A stretch of 64,000 nucleotides of DNA, from NCBI GenBank assembly GCA_004352715.1, contig SCFE01000114.1, positions 1,277,865 to 1,341,864 on the forward strand, written 5' to 3'. The stretch is from Hofstenia miamia (taxonomy: Eukaryota > Xenacoelomorpha > Acoela). Shown here one piece after another: positions 36,018-47,939 of this stretch (positions are counted from its first letter, which is position 1; every line of letters starts with the position of its first letter). The notes beneath the pieces were generated by a model, which did no database searches, was not told the DNA's origin, and saw nothing but the letters and a program-made list of their open reading frames with translations. The position numbers and the translations under genes were made by a program.

Positions 36018-38189
36018 TTTTAGCATTGTGCAATAGTTTTTTGTCATCAAATCTTATAATTAGTAATTTGTAATGCTGCATTTTAGATTAATTTGTTTTA
36101 GTTGCCTTGCAATGTGCCAAACATGATATTGTAGAAATTAATAGATTTTATTTCGTATTCTAAATTTTGTATATCTTAATACGTATGTTCGTAAATAACA
36201 AGCTTTTCTTTAAATTTCAGTGATTTTTCTACATGAGATTTAATGAATTGTTTTACATTTCACAAATTCAAAAATGTTGTTAATACTGTTCTTTCAAATT
36301 TCGATACGATTTACTAAATTGGTGGATTTGTTGTAGTCGTCGCCATTGGAAAAATTCTGTTTCGGAAAATATAATGCAATTTGACATTGAATACAATTGG
36401 TACCTTTACAATAGCCAGATCTTTAAAAATATTGCTAAGTAGGCTGTTCAAAGTTGAGAGAAAGATAGTTGCCAACATAATTATTATATTTCATTGAAAC
36501 ATCAGTCACCATAAAACAAAAAATTGGCAGTAACAGATTGTTGATTAAATTTTTGAAATTAATTTTTTGCAAAAGTTTTGTATATTTAATAAATTGATGT
36601 TGATGTTAAAAATATAGATAGTATTTTATGATCTTAGTCACATTTTAAAGTATTTTGAATTTATTGACTCATGCACACTTTGACAATATGTACAACTACC
36701 AATTTAATTGTAATTAATATCTATCTCTAAGGATTTGGTATATTTTTTAGAAAAAAATTGTTGATAAAATTTAATGTTAGCCTCTATTGGCTACTCTAAA
36801 AGAATAAACTTAAACTTGGTATTAAGGAATTCCCTAAAATTAATTTTAAATAACTTTTCATAAAAAATTTCCCACACATGATAAGTAATAATTCCAGGCT
36901 GAAAAAATCAATTATGAAGTTAATAAATCCCTCATAAACTATTATTAAAACAATCAATATTTGTAAAGCTTTACTTAACATACATGTAAATATTCTTTAT
37001 TATTTTTCAACAAAAACCAAATATATCCTAATATTTATATATTAGTAGAATATGGTTCAAATAAACTCAAGCTGATAATTGATAGTACCTGGTTTTCTTC
37101 CAATTTTAAAATTAATTAATACTTCTTGAGTTCCTCAAATTAAATTATTTTTTGAACTAACTGATGTAATCTCTTTAGGTTTGATATGCTGTAAGTCTCT
37201 TTGGCAAAATGTATTTTTTGGATTCTTCCCTAAACACAATAAAACATTCTTAGATTTAATTGACTAATGGAAACGATATATACCAAAATTCGACATCAAT
37301 AAATTCCACTGAATTTAATAAACATGTCTTTATGTTTAACTTTAGAACTTCTAAGAAAGTATTGTGAATTAAAAAAATTGAAATTGTGAGCACAAGTGCT
37401 GCCTAACTGTATATTGGATATAATTTAAAAAGTGAAGTCTACCAATCTTATCATTTGGCATATATAATACTGAACAAAAGAAGAAATATTTAAGATAGCA
37501 TTTACGATTAAGGATCATTTAACTATATAAAAAAGGGAAAAGAAATAATTGGAATTGGCCAATCGAAAAATCACATTTAAACTGCAACACCACAATCAAT
37601 TCCAACAACCAAAATTGATCAATGAAGAACAAAATACTTTTTTTGAAATCTTAATAAGTGTTTAACACTTTATTTGTATTGATTTTATTTGCAAAGGATT
37701 TTAAAAATAAATATTATTATTATCTTTCCAGAATTTGAAAAATTCTTATAAAATAATCATCTATGTATAAGCTACTGTAAGATTATTTATATAATTTCCG
37801 TAATCAATTTCTAATAACATATTTATGCTTCATAGAATGCAATAATTTACACTCATAATTATAAATTAGCTTTGTGCACACTAATTTTTTAATATACTGA
37901 ACCAGTCAAACAACTCCAAGTTTATGAATACTTGAGATCTTACATCAGTCGAGGGATATATTTAAATTCAGATAATAAGTGTTTCTATATTCAGATAAAT
38001 GTTTACGATTTAATAACTGACAATTTATCTGATAGCGTCAATAATTTCAAAAAAATTATATTCAAATCAACATGCACTACAACAAGTAACAAATCTTACA
38101 GGCTATGGATAAGTTACTGTATATTGATATTTTTAATGACTAGTTATCATATAGTCATTGTTGTAGAATCTATATCCTAACCATGATGT
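36018..38189. other. AT-rich non-coding region downstream of TBC1D10
   Basis: It includes the TBC1D10 3' UTR (a possible AATAAA at 36588). No gene or clear repeat seen. CpG is thin but present. Confidence 0.5.
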
Positions 38190-40440
38190 GCCAGAAATAT
38201 GTTTGCTTAAGGAAGATTTTTAAATGCCTTTTAAAAGATTACAAATTTTCAATGCGTTTAATTTCCTTAGGTAACGAATTCTAAGTTCGAATGGCGAAAT
38301 TAATGAACGATTTCTTCAAAGATTTTTTCTTATGCTTAAGGCTAAGCCCACACTGTTGATTTCTTAATTTACAAACTAAATAGTCTATCAAAATTTTGTC
38401 AAGCGCGCACTAGTGATTTTTAATCTTCTCAATCGCTCATTTTAGAATGGATTTCATTATCACACAGCATGTCTCACGGCAATAAATCAATTACCAGAAG
38501 AAAAAAAATTTAAAAAACCATTTTAAGCTATTTTAGAGGTCTAATAGTTACGCAGGGACAAAATATATGGTAAGTATGTAGTATACACCAAAATGGTTAC
38601 TGAAAATTTAATGCGTAAATTTGGGAGTTGTGGGATGGGGGCCCTGAATTGACATCTCGCATCAGGCCCCCAAATTTATCGTGCCGCCACTGATAGTAAC
38701 ATGAAAAAATATCTGTTTTTGTATCTTAAGAAAATAGATTATACATGAATATTTAAGCTAAACAATGTCAAATTCTAAATTCTAAATATGAGCATTGATA
38801 TCAGACACATAAAGCTCTTTTACTTAATACATGTAGTGAGCGAAATAATAGCTTGATCCATCTTTCCAAGTCAATTAATTCAGTCTAATTTTCAAAAAAC
38901 TCCTTTTCATAAAGCTATTGCAATAATTTTTATTTAAACTGCTTGTAAGAATAATCTTTTAACTATATATTATAATTCGCGGCTCGCTACGGAATGAATC
39001 AATGTCTCTCATTTTTACGAATTGGTCAATTAATTAATTGCAGTGCACGCACTATGTTCTATTTTATGCGTCAACAGTTTAATCAACGCAACAATAGATC
39101 ACGCAGAAATTTTTTAATTTTTGTGATCATTAATTTGCTAGTGCGTGTTGTCGTAAAGAAAGTTCTCTGTTCTATTTTTTAAACTAAATAGTTTCGTTTT
39201 TACGTAAATTAAAAATCGCTAGTGCGCGCGGCGCCTAATACATATAAAAAGTTTTGATCTTAAATTCTGCTTATGCGCAAATCCCGGAAATTTAATTGTA
39301 TTATAACGCGGTAGATTTTTTTAGGAGTTGTTTTGTAAAGAGATTTGACATAGGTCAGTAAATAAAATGTTTGTATAATTAAGGTGCCTCAAGGTAAAAG
39401 CATGGAAGAATTGAATAATCGCACAAGGTGGTAACTGCTTAACTGCTAGTGTCATACTTTTTATACCTATAGCTAATTTTCTAACTGTTATATTAATGTG
39501 AGTGTTAAACTTAAGCTTTAAGCCAATGTACTTGAAAGTTTCTACAATAGGTACATTAACATTATTTATTTTCAAAGTCAGTTTGGAAACATCTTAGTTA
39601 CTTTTATTGGGCTGTAAAATACAAAATCCCGTCTTAGCATCATTAATCATCAACTTATGCATTAAAAAATATTTTGACAATTAGTTGCAATTGAATTCTA
39701 TTGATTCCACTGGTAGGTGCATTGATGTATTATCGCTGATGATGTAGATGTCATCAGCATATTGAAGTAGATTGCAATTAGCTATTGACCGCATGTCATT
39801 TAAGTAAATACTAAAAGAAGAGGACGTAGAATCGTTCATTGAGGCACCCCATTGGAAACGGCAAATCGGTCAGAAAAATATCGTTTAATTTAACTCTCTG
39901 GATTCTTTGACTGAGGTAACTAGTTATCAATTGCTTACTATTACAAGAAAATCCTAAGTAAAATAGTTTCTCAATTAGTATGTTGTGATTAATCGAATCA
40001 AAGGCTTTTGAAAGATCTAAACAAGCTATATAGCTACAAATTTATTAGAATCCAGCGATGCTTTTCATTTTTCAGTAGCATTTAATAGCATCAATTGTTG
40101 AAAAATTTTTGTGGAATCCAAATTGGATGTTTGATAATAAACTATACTTATTAAAATGTTCAATTATTTCATTTTGTAATAATCTTTCGAATATTTTGCT
40201 TATTGGAGAAGTAATTGAAATTGGTCGATAATTAGTGTCAATTGAAGGATAGTTTTTCCTAAAAATAGGAGTAATGTATCTAGGCAAGTTTTAGATATTC
40301 ATTAAAGGTGAAATTTAAAGCAGTTGCAATGACATCTGCAGTTATTTTAAGAGCCCATGATGGGATATTTGAGGGACTACTTGATTTGTTGGTCTTAAGC
40401 TTAAGAATTGATTTAATAATTTCATAGGTACTGCTTAGAA
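38190..40440 (-). mobile_element. Non-LTR retrotransposon (LINE) RT remnant, minus strand
   Basis: On the minus strand the order is: KSSSPSNIPSWALKI (about 40400-40330), YRPISITSPISKIFERLLQ (about 40220-40160), SNIQFGFHKNFSTIDA, a GVPQ box near 39850, and the catalytic YADDIYII near 39750. It continues with ETFKYIGLKLKF near 39540 and the C-terminal NSLPKEIKRIEN near 38275. This is the full order of a jockey/CR1-like RT. There are stops and shifts, and a foreign or highly diverged stretch at about 38340-39320. An hAT-like end (CCGCCACTG, near 38685) lies in that stretch. No endonuclease was found. Confidence 0.82.
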
Positions 40441-41999
40441 TTTACAGTTGTTTTATAGTTGCAATTTTTTGAAACACTTGATTTTTTGCCAATATTTACA
40501 GGCTCTTTATTTTTCATTGAAATATAAAAATGCTGCCCTAACTCGAATTACTAATTAAATATGAATAGATAAATTGTAAATTTGTATAATTGCATATTAA
40601 AATTAAAATTTGTTAATAATGTGAAAATTTATAGAGCATTAAAAACTTCTCACAATTTCTAAATTAATATTTTCCAAAGGTTTATTTGTTAAAGAAAGGT
40701 AAAAAATTGTAATTAAATAAATAAAATCAAGATATACTAAAAATGCACAAACTTCACAGAAATGAATTATTAATATTATTTAAATCAAGAACAAAAAAAA
40801 TTCCACTTTTGTGCCAATAGCATCAAGATCAATCTATAATTTTAAATTTGCAAAAAGTCAATCTTTAAAATTTGATCAGAAATCATAATGTTCATTTTGT
40901 GTTTTCATTGATGAATATGCTAACCATAGGCAACTCTCTCCTTTTGCCTTACCTATAAAACACAAGTCTTCTTGCTAATAGATTCTACATAGATATAGAG
41001 AGGGATGTACTTCAAATTTGGGTATTGTATTTTATAATTCATTTTTTGATTTTAATAAAAACATTAGAAAAACATTAGACTAATTAAAATTATTAAAGAT
41101 TCTTAACAACAATATAAAATATTGTATTTTTATTCTATGTTTTGACCAAACTTAGTTTTAAACAACAAAATACAACACTGCAGGCCTTAATATACGTTGA
41201 ACAGGGGGGATTGGCAACAATAATAACAATAATATTGTTAAGAGCCTCTGATGATGTATAAATATTTACCATTTAAAATAGCAAACAGAATATTTATCAA
41301 TAATTTATATTAACACACTACACTGTTTCAAGTGTTGAAAGACATTTTAATTATAAGATAGCTTCTCGCTGATTACAGAGCTTTATAAATGGAAATTTTG
41401 TGTACTGTGTTATACCACATCATACTATTAATCTGTGAAATGATGCTTAGTTTTTATATATAGCATTTACTTTTAGTGCTAATGCAATTTTGAATCAGTT
41501 CATTTAGTGTTTTAGGTAACAATAACAGGTCAATATTTAATCTAGAAATATTTAGGAAGGCAATACTTCTTCTAAGATAGCCATTAAGTATTCAAAATCC
41601 CTACAATAACAGGTGTTTGCATATAATAAAATATCAATTTCCAGGTAGTTCAAGGGCAATCTAATAGCAATATGAAAACAGTAAGTAAATGAAAGAGAGA
41701 AATATTCTAGACAGTTAAAGCAAGAATTTTGAAATTTTTTCTGTGGATGACAATTTTATGGAATTAACCAAAAACAACATTTGACTATTAACTCAAATTT
41801 ATAGAAAATGTGGAAATATCTCCAGTATTATTTTTGCCACTGGACAATCTTATTCACTGAAAATTACAGTTTAAACTGGATTGTTCAAGTCTCAGTAATA
41901 CACAAAATCCAAGGAAATTTATAGACGCAATAATGTAGTCACATATTTTGTAAAAAAAATTCAATGAGCAGAGCAAATTTGTATGTCATAAATGAATTA
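40441..41999. other. AT-rich non-coding; CpG-normal to CpG-poor transition
   Basis: No gene recognised. CpG falls sharply after about 40.5 kb. Confidence 0.5.
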
Positions 42000-42407
42000 T
42001 CAGATAACATTGATTTGATTCTTTTTGGTATTGTAGATTTCTTACAATATAATTTAAATAATGACAATATTTCTTCTTTCAGTGTATTAATTTCTGAATT
42101 TTCCTTAAGATTTTCTTTTATTAATAGATTTTTCTGTAAAAAATACAGTCTTAAACCTATCAAATAAACCACTCAGTAGCATCCAAAAAGAAGCCCTTTC
42201 CTATGGTCTTAAAATGAGTTGGCCAAGTAGCATTAATGAAACGCATGCAAAAGTTGAAACGGAAGCCATGTTTCAAAATGTATTAATAAAAGAAAATCTT
42301 AAGGACAATTCAGAAATTAATACACTGAAAGAAGAAATATTGTCATTATTTAAATTATATTGTAAGAAATCTACAATACCAAAAAGAATCAAATCAATGT
42401 TATCTGA
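42000..42407. repeat. 127-bp inverted repeat (42000-42126 / 42281-42407) in a Penelope-like element
   Basis: The left arm is the reverse complement of the right arm, with one mismatch that I can see. The spacer is 154 bases. The right arm is the start of the RT-bearing ORF (LIKENLK.NSEINTLKEEIL). The left arm therefore encodes the same peptide on the minus strand, within an ORF at 41939-42172. Penelope-like elements often insert as partial inverted copies. Confidence 0.85.
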
Positions 42408-43286
42408 ATTAAAACAATTAGCTTGCAATAATGACCTCTATATTTGCAAATTTGATAAAGGTAATGGCATTGTAATCATGAACAAATCAGAATATGTTGA
42501 GGAAATGAATAAAATCGTCAATGATAAAACCAAATTTAAATATCTATCAAACAAACAAAGCAAGCAAAGTCATTTTCTTTGTTCTCAGAATAAATTCAAT
42601 AGGCAGTTATTAGATATGAAGAATCTGAAACAAATTTCTGAAGAACAATATCAACAATTTCGCAGCATTGGTTCAGTTCCTCCAAGATTATATGGATTGG
42701 CCAAAGTACATAAAGATCAAAAGCATCCACCATTTAGACCAATATTGTCATCAATTAATAGTCAGACATATAATTTAAGTAAATGGTTAGAAAAAATTTT
42801 AAAAGAACATGTTCCAAAACAATAAAATTTGCAAGATACATTTCATTTTATTTCAGAATTGAAAAATTTTTATAAATCGCAAAGAGATAAAAAGAAATAT
42901 TTAGTAAGCTTTGATGTAAAGAGTCTTTTTACAAACATTCCTGTAAAAATGACTATAAAACACATCTTAAGAACAATAAACGATTCACAGTTGTCAATTT
43001 CAAAACATACACTAGAAAAACTACTAGAAATGGCCTGCTTGAATACGTCTTTCATGTTTAATAATGAAATTTACCAACAAATAGACGGCATGGCAATGGG
43101 TTCCCCATTAGGCCCATTAATGGCAAATTTTGCAATGGACATGATAGAATCGAAATTCCATAACGAAAAATTTTCATTTTATAAACGCTATGTAGATGAT
43201 ATATTCGCCATTTTTAATAACAAAGAAGAAGCTCATCGTTTTTTGCAGAAAATAAATCTGGAAATTGAAAATATCAAATTTACGAT
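42214..43286 (+). pseudogene. Penelope-like element reverse transcriptase, interrupted by a gap
   Basis: RT of a Penelope-like retroelement. Upstream motifs include CKFDKGNGIVIMNKSEY and PRLYGLAKVHKD, then FRPILSSINSQTYNLSKWLE. After one in-frame TAA (42823-42825) come VSFDVKSLFTNIPV (catalytic Asp), GMAMGSPLGPLMANF and YKRYVDDIFAIF (catalytic DD). The order and spacing are typical of the family. The sequence runs into the N block at 43287, so the thumb and any C-terminal GIY-YIG endonuclease are unseen. With a single stop and intact motifs it is younger than the surrounding LTR elements. Confidence 0.9.
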
Positions 43287-44186
43287 NNNNNNNNNNNNNN
43301 NNNNNNNNNNNNNNNNNNNNNNNNNNNNNNNNNNNNNNNNNNNNNNNNNNNNNNNNNNNNNNNNNNNNNNNNNNNNNNNNNNNNNNNNNNNNNNNNNNNN
43401 NNNNNNNNNNNNNNNNNNNNNNNNNNNNNNNNNNNNNNNNNNNNNNNNNNNNNNNNNNNNNNNNNNNNNNNNNNNNNNNNNNNNNNNNNNNNNNNNNNNN
43501 NNNNNNNNNNNNNNNNNNNNNNNNNNNNNNNNNNNNNNNNNNNNNNNNNNNNNNNNNNNNNNNNNNNNNNNNNNNNNNNNNNNNNNNNNNNNNNNNNNNN
43601 NNNNNNNNNNNNNNNNNNNNNNNNNNNNNNNNNNNNNNNNNNNNNNNNNNNNNNNNNNNNNNNNNNNNNNNNNNNNNNNNNNNNNNNNNNNNNNNNNNNN
43701 NNNNNNNNNNNNNNNNNNNNNNNNNNNNNNNNNNNNNNNNNNNNNNNNNNNNNNNNNNNNNNNNNNNNNNNNNNNNNNNNNNNNNNNNNNNNNNNNNNNN
43801 NNNNNNNNNNNNNNNNNNNNNNNNNNNNNNNNNNNNNNNNNNNNNNNNNNNNNNNNNNNNNNNNNNNNNNNNNNNNNNNNNNNNNNNNNNNNNNNNNNNN
43901 NNNNNNNNNNNNNNNNNNNNNNNNNNNNNNNNNNNNNNNNNNNNNNNNNNNNNNNNNNNNNNNNNNNNNNNNNNNNNNNNNNNNNNNNNNNNNNNNNNNN
44001 NNNNNNNNNNNNNNNNNNNNNNNNNNNNNNNNNNNNNNNNNNNNNNNNNNNNNNNNNNNNNNNNNNNNNNNNNNNNNNNNNNNNNNNNNNNNNNNNNNNN
44101 NNNNNNNNNNNNNNNNNNNNNNNNNNNNNNNNNNNNNNNNNNNNNNNNNNNNNNNNNNNNNNNNNNNNNNNNNNNNNNNNNNNNNN
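43287..44186. other. 900-base assembly gap
   Basis: A run of 900 N. The round size suggests an estimated gap. It hides the end of the Penelope-like element. Confidence 0.99.
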
Positions 44187-45035
44187 TATGAATCTCGGTA
44201 AATTAACATATAAAGATCTATATATATATATACATCAAAATTATATATTTTACGGGTAAGGACACTACCCACGTGTCCCGGTTTTGTCTGAACACATTCA
44301 TGGATGTGAGTAATTATTATCGAGTATGGGCAGCTACAGATACAAGTAAGAATTTTATTCCACATTATGTGTAATAAACAGGCTTGTCCATTGGAATTGG
44401 AATGTATGAAGCCAATGGATTTGTTCTGTAGAAATAGTTTTGAAATTATGTATTTTTCTGATCTTACAAGTGAAATTCAGGCCTTAATAATTACATACAG
44501 AAAATGTGTTTATTATACTTAAATAAATATTTCTGAAATCGAAACATCTAATGTATGTTGCAAAGAAAATTTGGATTAGCAAACTAAAACATAGATTGGA
44601 ATTCGATTGGATTCCAATTTCAAAATTCTAGATTTTTTTACATTGAATTGGTTTGGATTGGACAGAAAAATCTGTCCAATAGACAAGCATGGTAATATAA
44701 TACGATTTTCTCAAAAACAAAATTATAAGTAATTTTTTGAAAAAATTAACACATAATTAACGTGAATTGTGTTAGAAATATTGGAAAAAATAATCTGTAA
44801 TTTTAAATTTATCTTAGTATAAATAAAGGGCTGAATAGCAATATTCACGTTTTGTACATTAGTATAATATACACTTTAGAAGTTCAGTTTCTAGGACACC
44901 AAATATTGGTCTATCAAACCAAAAGATTAAATAAATTTTTGGGTGAGGCTAAAAAATAGGCTTAAAATGGGAAGAATTGGTATTAATATGAATGGNGATT
45001 ATTGGATTTTTTCGACCAGTGTCGCCTTCGTAAGA
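44187..45035. other. Non-coding, with a GC-rich stem motif next to the gap
   Basis: At 44254-44278, GGGTA, GGACAC, TACCC and GTGTCC occur in order and could pair in two interleaved ways. It may be the tail of the Penelope-like element. The rest is AT-rich without a gene. A single N at 44996 is a probable join. Confidence 0.3.
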
Positions 45036-45533
45036 GGCCATAAAGATAGCAACACTTGAGTATTTTTCTTAATTCTTATAATTACATGATTTTAGTGATA
45101 CATAATCATGGTGAAGACTCCTTTGCAATTCTATGGATCATTCTATCTGTTTGTTGACTTGTGCATCGATGCGCTCCCGGAGAGGTTTTATATGAAAATA
45201 TCCCAGTTAGTTTGTATCTTTTGATACATCTGGATACAACGGATTTATCAATTTCCAAAATTCGCTCTATATCGCTAACAATTTTGCCCACATTGAGCAA
45301 TACCATCATCTGGGCCACTTATTGTTCACGACTAATATTTGGTCCTCTCACCATAATTAAATCTCACTAACTAACAATTTATTTTGAAAATATTATCTAG
45401 ATAATCTTGTGAGTAAGCAATCAAATAACAAGATAAGAATAGATAGATAACAGTATTAGATAAGATATTTGATATAATTAAGATATATTCCAAATTAAAC
45501 ATTAGATTTAGGCTTTTCTATCTTTATGGCCAG

Positions 45534-45538
<5 letters not shown>
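45036..45538 (-). mobile_element. Internally deleted Tc1/mariner-type element
   Basis: The ends GGCCATAAAGATAG (45036-45054) and CTATCTTTATGGCCAGCACT (to 45538) are inverted copies, and the right end abuts a TA run. On the minus strand a start MVRGPNISREQ (45353) leads, after one stop, to a helix-turn-helix region (VSDIERILEIDKSVVSRCIK) ending near 45106. The catalytic domain is absent. CpGs are retained here, unlike the surroundings, so it inserted relatively late. Confidence 0.7.
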
Positions 45539-45575
<37 letters not shown>

Positions 45576-45649
45576 TGCACTAATATTGTGAAGCTAGAAC
45601 TTTGAAGAAATCCCTAAAGTTCCAGGGAAGGTATAAGACTAGGGCTGTT

Positions 45650-46032
45650 GTCCAGCTTGTCTTTTGTTACTAAAATTGTTATTAATGCTTTCACCCAAAT
45701 TGCACAAGATGAGGAATGCACTTAGTGTAAGTTATTTTCACTTGGCACTTAGGTTTACTAATTGCACCCAAGAGTTAGGGATTCTTTATTCCTTATCAAT
45801 TAGGACTCTAGTCTAAAGCAACTCTTCTTAAAGTTTTCTTGTATCAGGTTGGCTGAGTGTGGCCACTCTTCTCCAACACAATCTCCTGTTTTACTTTCAA
45901 CTTTTATTAGGATAAGGTATAACAGCAAGAGGAGGTTATTATTTTATAGCATCAGTAAATCCATGCATCAACTCAAAACCTTCAATAAGCTAGGATGGTA
46001 GAATAGTTAGCTGATTTCATACCAATGCCACA
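45650..46032 (+). repeat. 5' LTR of element 2, partial
   Basis: It matches 51809-52160 (the 3' LTR) through CTTGTCTTT, TTATTAATGCTTTCACCC and the end CCAATGCCACA. The first half does not match and appears lost or replaced near the Tc1-type insertion and TA run at 45541-45571. Confidence 0.8.
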
Positions 46033-46052
46033 TGGTAACCAACACAGAACAC
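46033..46052 (+). promoter_or_regulatory. Primer-binding site of LTR element 2
   Basis: TGGTAACCAACACAG starts exactly after the LTR end GCCACA. It is a degraded match to tRNA-Trp (TGGTGACC...); the primer is uncertain. Confidence 0.45.
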
Positions 46053-46288
46053 TGAGTACATGTACTATTTAATAATTAACTATACCTCTGTCAGGGGAAG
46101 CCTGATGAAGCTAACAAGATGTTGAACCCTACAAGAAAGGATAGAATCTTTCACTCTTGGTTTGCACAGTGCCATTGAGATATCAGAAAAAAAATTTTAC
46201 AATAGCAGAAAAACCCAGCAACCTATTCTAATTACAGTTAAGCCAGTTACTAGTACCCATTGAAGCTCATTAACAAACAATTGATAAG

Positions 46289-47850
46289 ATGCCAAATACA
46301 AGAAGTAATAAAAAATCAACTCCTAAGTAAGTGAGCCAAACTCCACCTGCAGCAGAAACTGAATGCCCTAGAGAGGACTCCAATCTAGTCAAAAAAATTA
46401 AGCAAAAATTCGAATTGATGCAAGCAGAAAACTGCAAACAATTTGATCAAACAGAATTCGCAGACAGGAAATCCAACAACTAACAAAGAACTGAATTTTT
46501 AAAAAATTGTGTGTGTCTTTATAAAGAAAACTGCACTATCCATATTAAGTACCAGCTGCTAGAAAAGAAAAACAATAATCTCCAAAAAGAATTAGAAACA
46601 GGAAATTGTAAACAATTCAAATTGTTGCAATCCAATACAAATCTGATTCAAAAAGTCAACATATGCAATATACAGAACACTCAAGTATCTAATAAGCTAA
46701 TTCACAAGAAGCTGAAAATACAGTTTTGCCGGAAGAAATAAAACAAACAAAAGCTCAATTAGATAGTTTGCAAATGTTCCAAAGAAACATTGCTCCTCCT
46801 AAGATTGCTAGAATGCATGATCCAACTGTTAAAAATGTAGGACATTGTGTACATCAATCCCTGACCACCAATAAAAATCAATTCTCTCGCTCAATGCCAA
46901 TTACCATTAATGATATTTCATCTAACAGGGCCCACACCCCAAATAAAGATTTTGAAAACCCACGAATTACACAATTAATTGCAAAATTAGATTTAATTAA
47001 TAATAAATTACATGAAATTGAAAATCCAAAATTAACAAATAAACATTTCATTCTAAATTGCAACAATCATCCAATGATGATAATGTAAAATTAAGAATGC
47101 CACCCAGAAATTGTCTGGCAAAGCTGATGGAACCTCACCAACTTTTGAGGAATGGTTCTTCTCATATGAACAGCACTTGATTGTACAATGAGCAGGCCAG
47201 GAATATGCCCTTGCCCAATTTCCTAGTTTTCTTACAGGAAAAGCTTACAATTACTACTTAAATTTTGATACATGTCTGACTATGAACTACTCATACAAAC
47301 TTTTACATTCACTTTCATGCATGCACAGCATGCAACCAGTATACAATACTTTAAATATGACATTGTATAATGCAAACAATGACATCCAAGAGAATATTCT
47401 TCAAGTTGAATGACTTTACAGACTAAGCAGAACATTGGCAGAATATTCATCCCATGATATATTTACACATATCACATATGGCATGCCACTTTTGATTCAT
47501 TGCCTTTTTGAACAAAAATGTGGCCTAGAGGATAAATTATCCTCTTTTATAAAAAAGGCCATAGAAGTGAAACTACAAATACAAAATTACACAAAAATTG
47601 CCAATCAAATCAAATTTGGTACTACCTCATCAAGCTTCACCATCAAGAACACCAAAAGTTCATCAATGAACCAACAAACAACCTCTGATGTTAAAAACAA
47701 ATCAGAAATACCTACTGATAAAATAATAAGCCTTACCAAGTTTATTGTAAAAAATGTGACCAAAAAGGACACACAAGTCCAAATTGTACCATAACAATAC
47801 ATTTAATTGCCAAAAAAGGGTGTTACTATACTGACAACAGCAATATATAT
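46289..47850 (+). pseudogene. gag of LTR element 2
   Basis: A candidate start ATG lies at about 46290 (MPNTRSNKKSTPK). A long Lys/Gln/Asn-rich, probably coiled-coil region follows (46511-47060), then a capsid-like region (47100-47420; FEEWFFSYEQHL, AQFPSFLTGKAYNYYL). It ends with one CCHC knuckle at 47746-47787 (CKKCDQKGHTSPNC). TGA codons at about 47190 and 47411 replace likely Arg. Frames change several times. The layout parallels the gag of element 1. Confidence 0.75.
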
Positions 47851-47939
47851 ATATGAGTCCAACTCTGAGTTTGAAGATGATTTAAATGAGTAAGAGTGCT
47901 GACTCACAGCTGTGCACAATCAATCCTAGTAACAACCAC

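Noticed and set aside
43265-44365. Long open frames across 43.3-44.2 kb on both strands
   Set aside because: They consist of translated N and carry no information.
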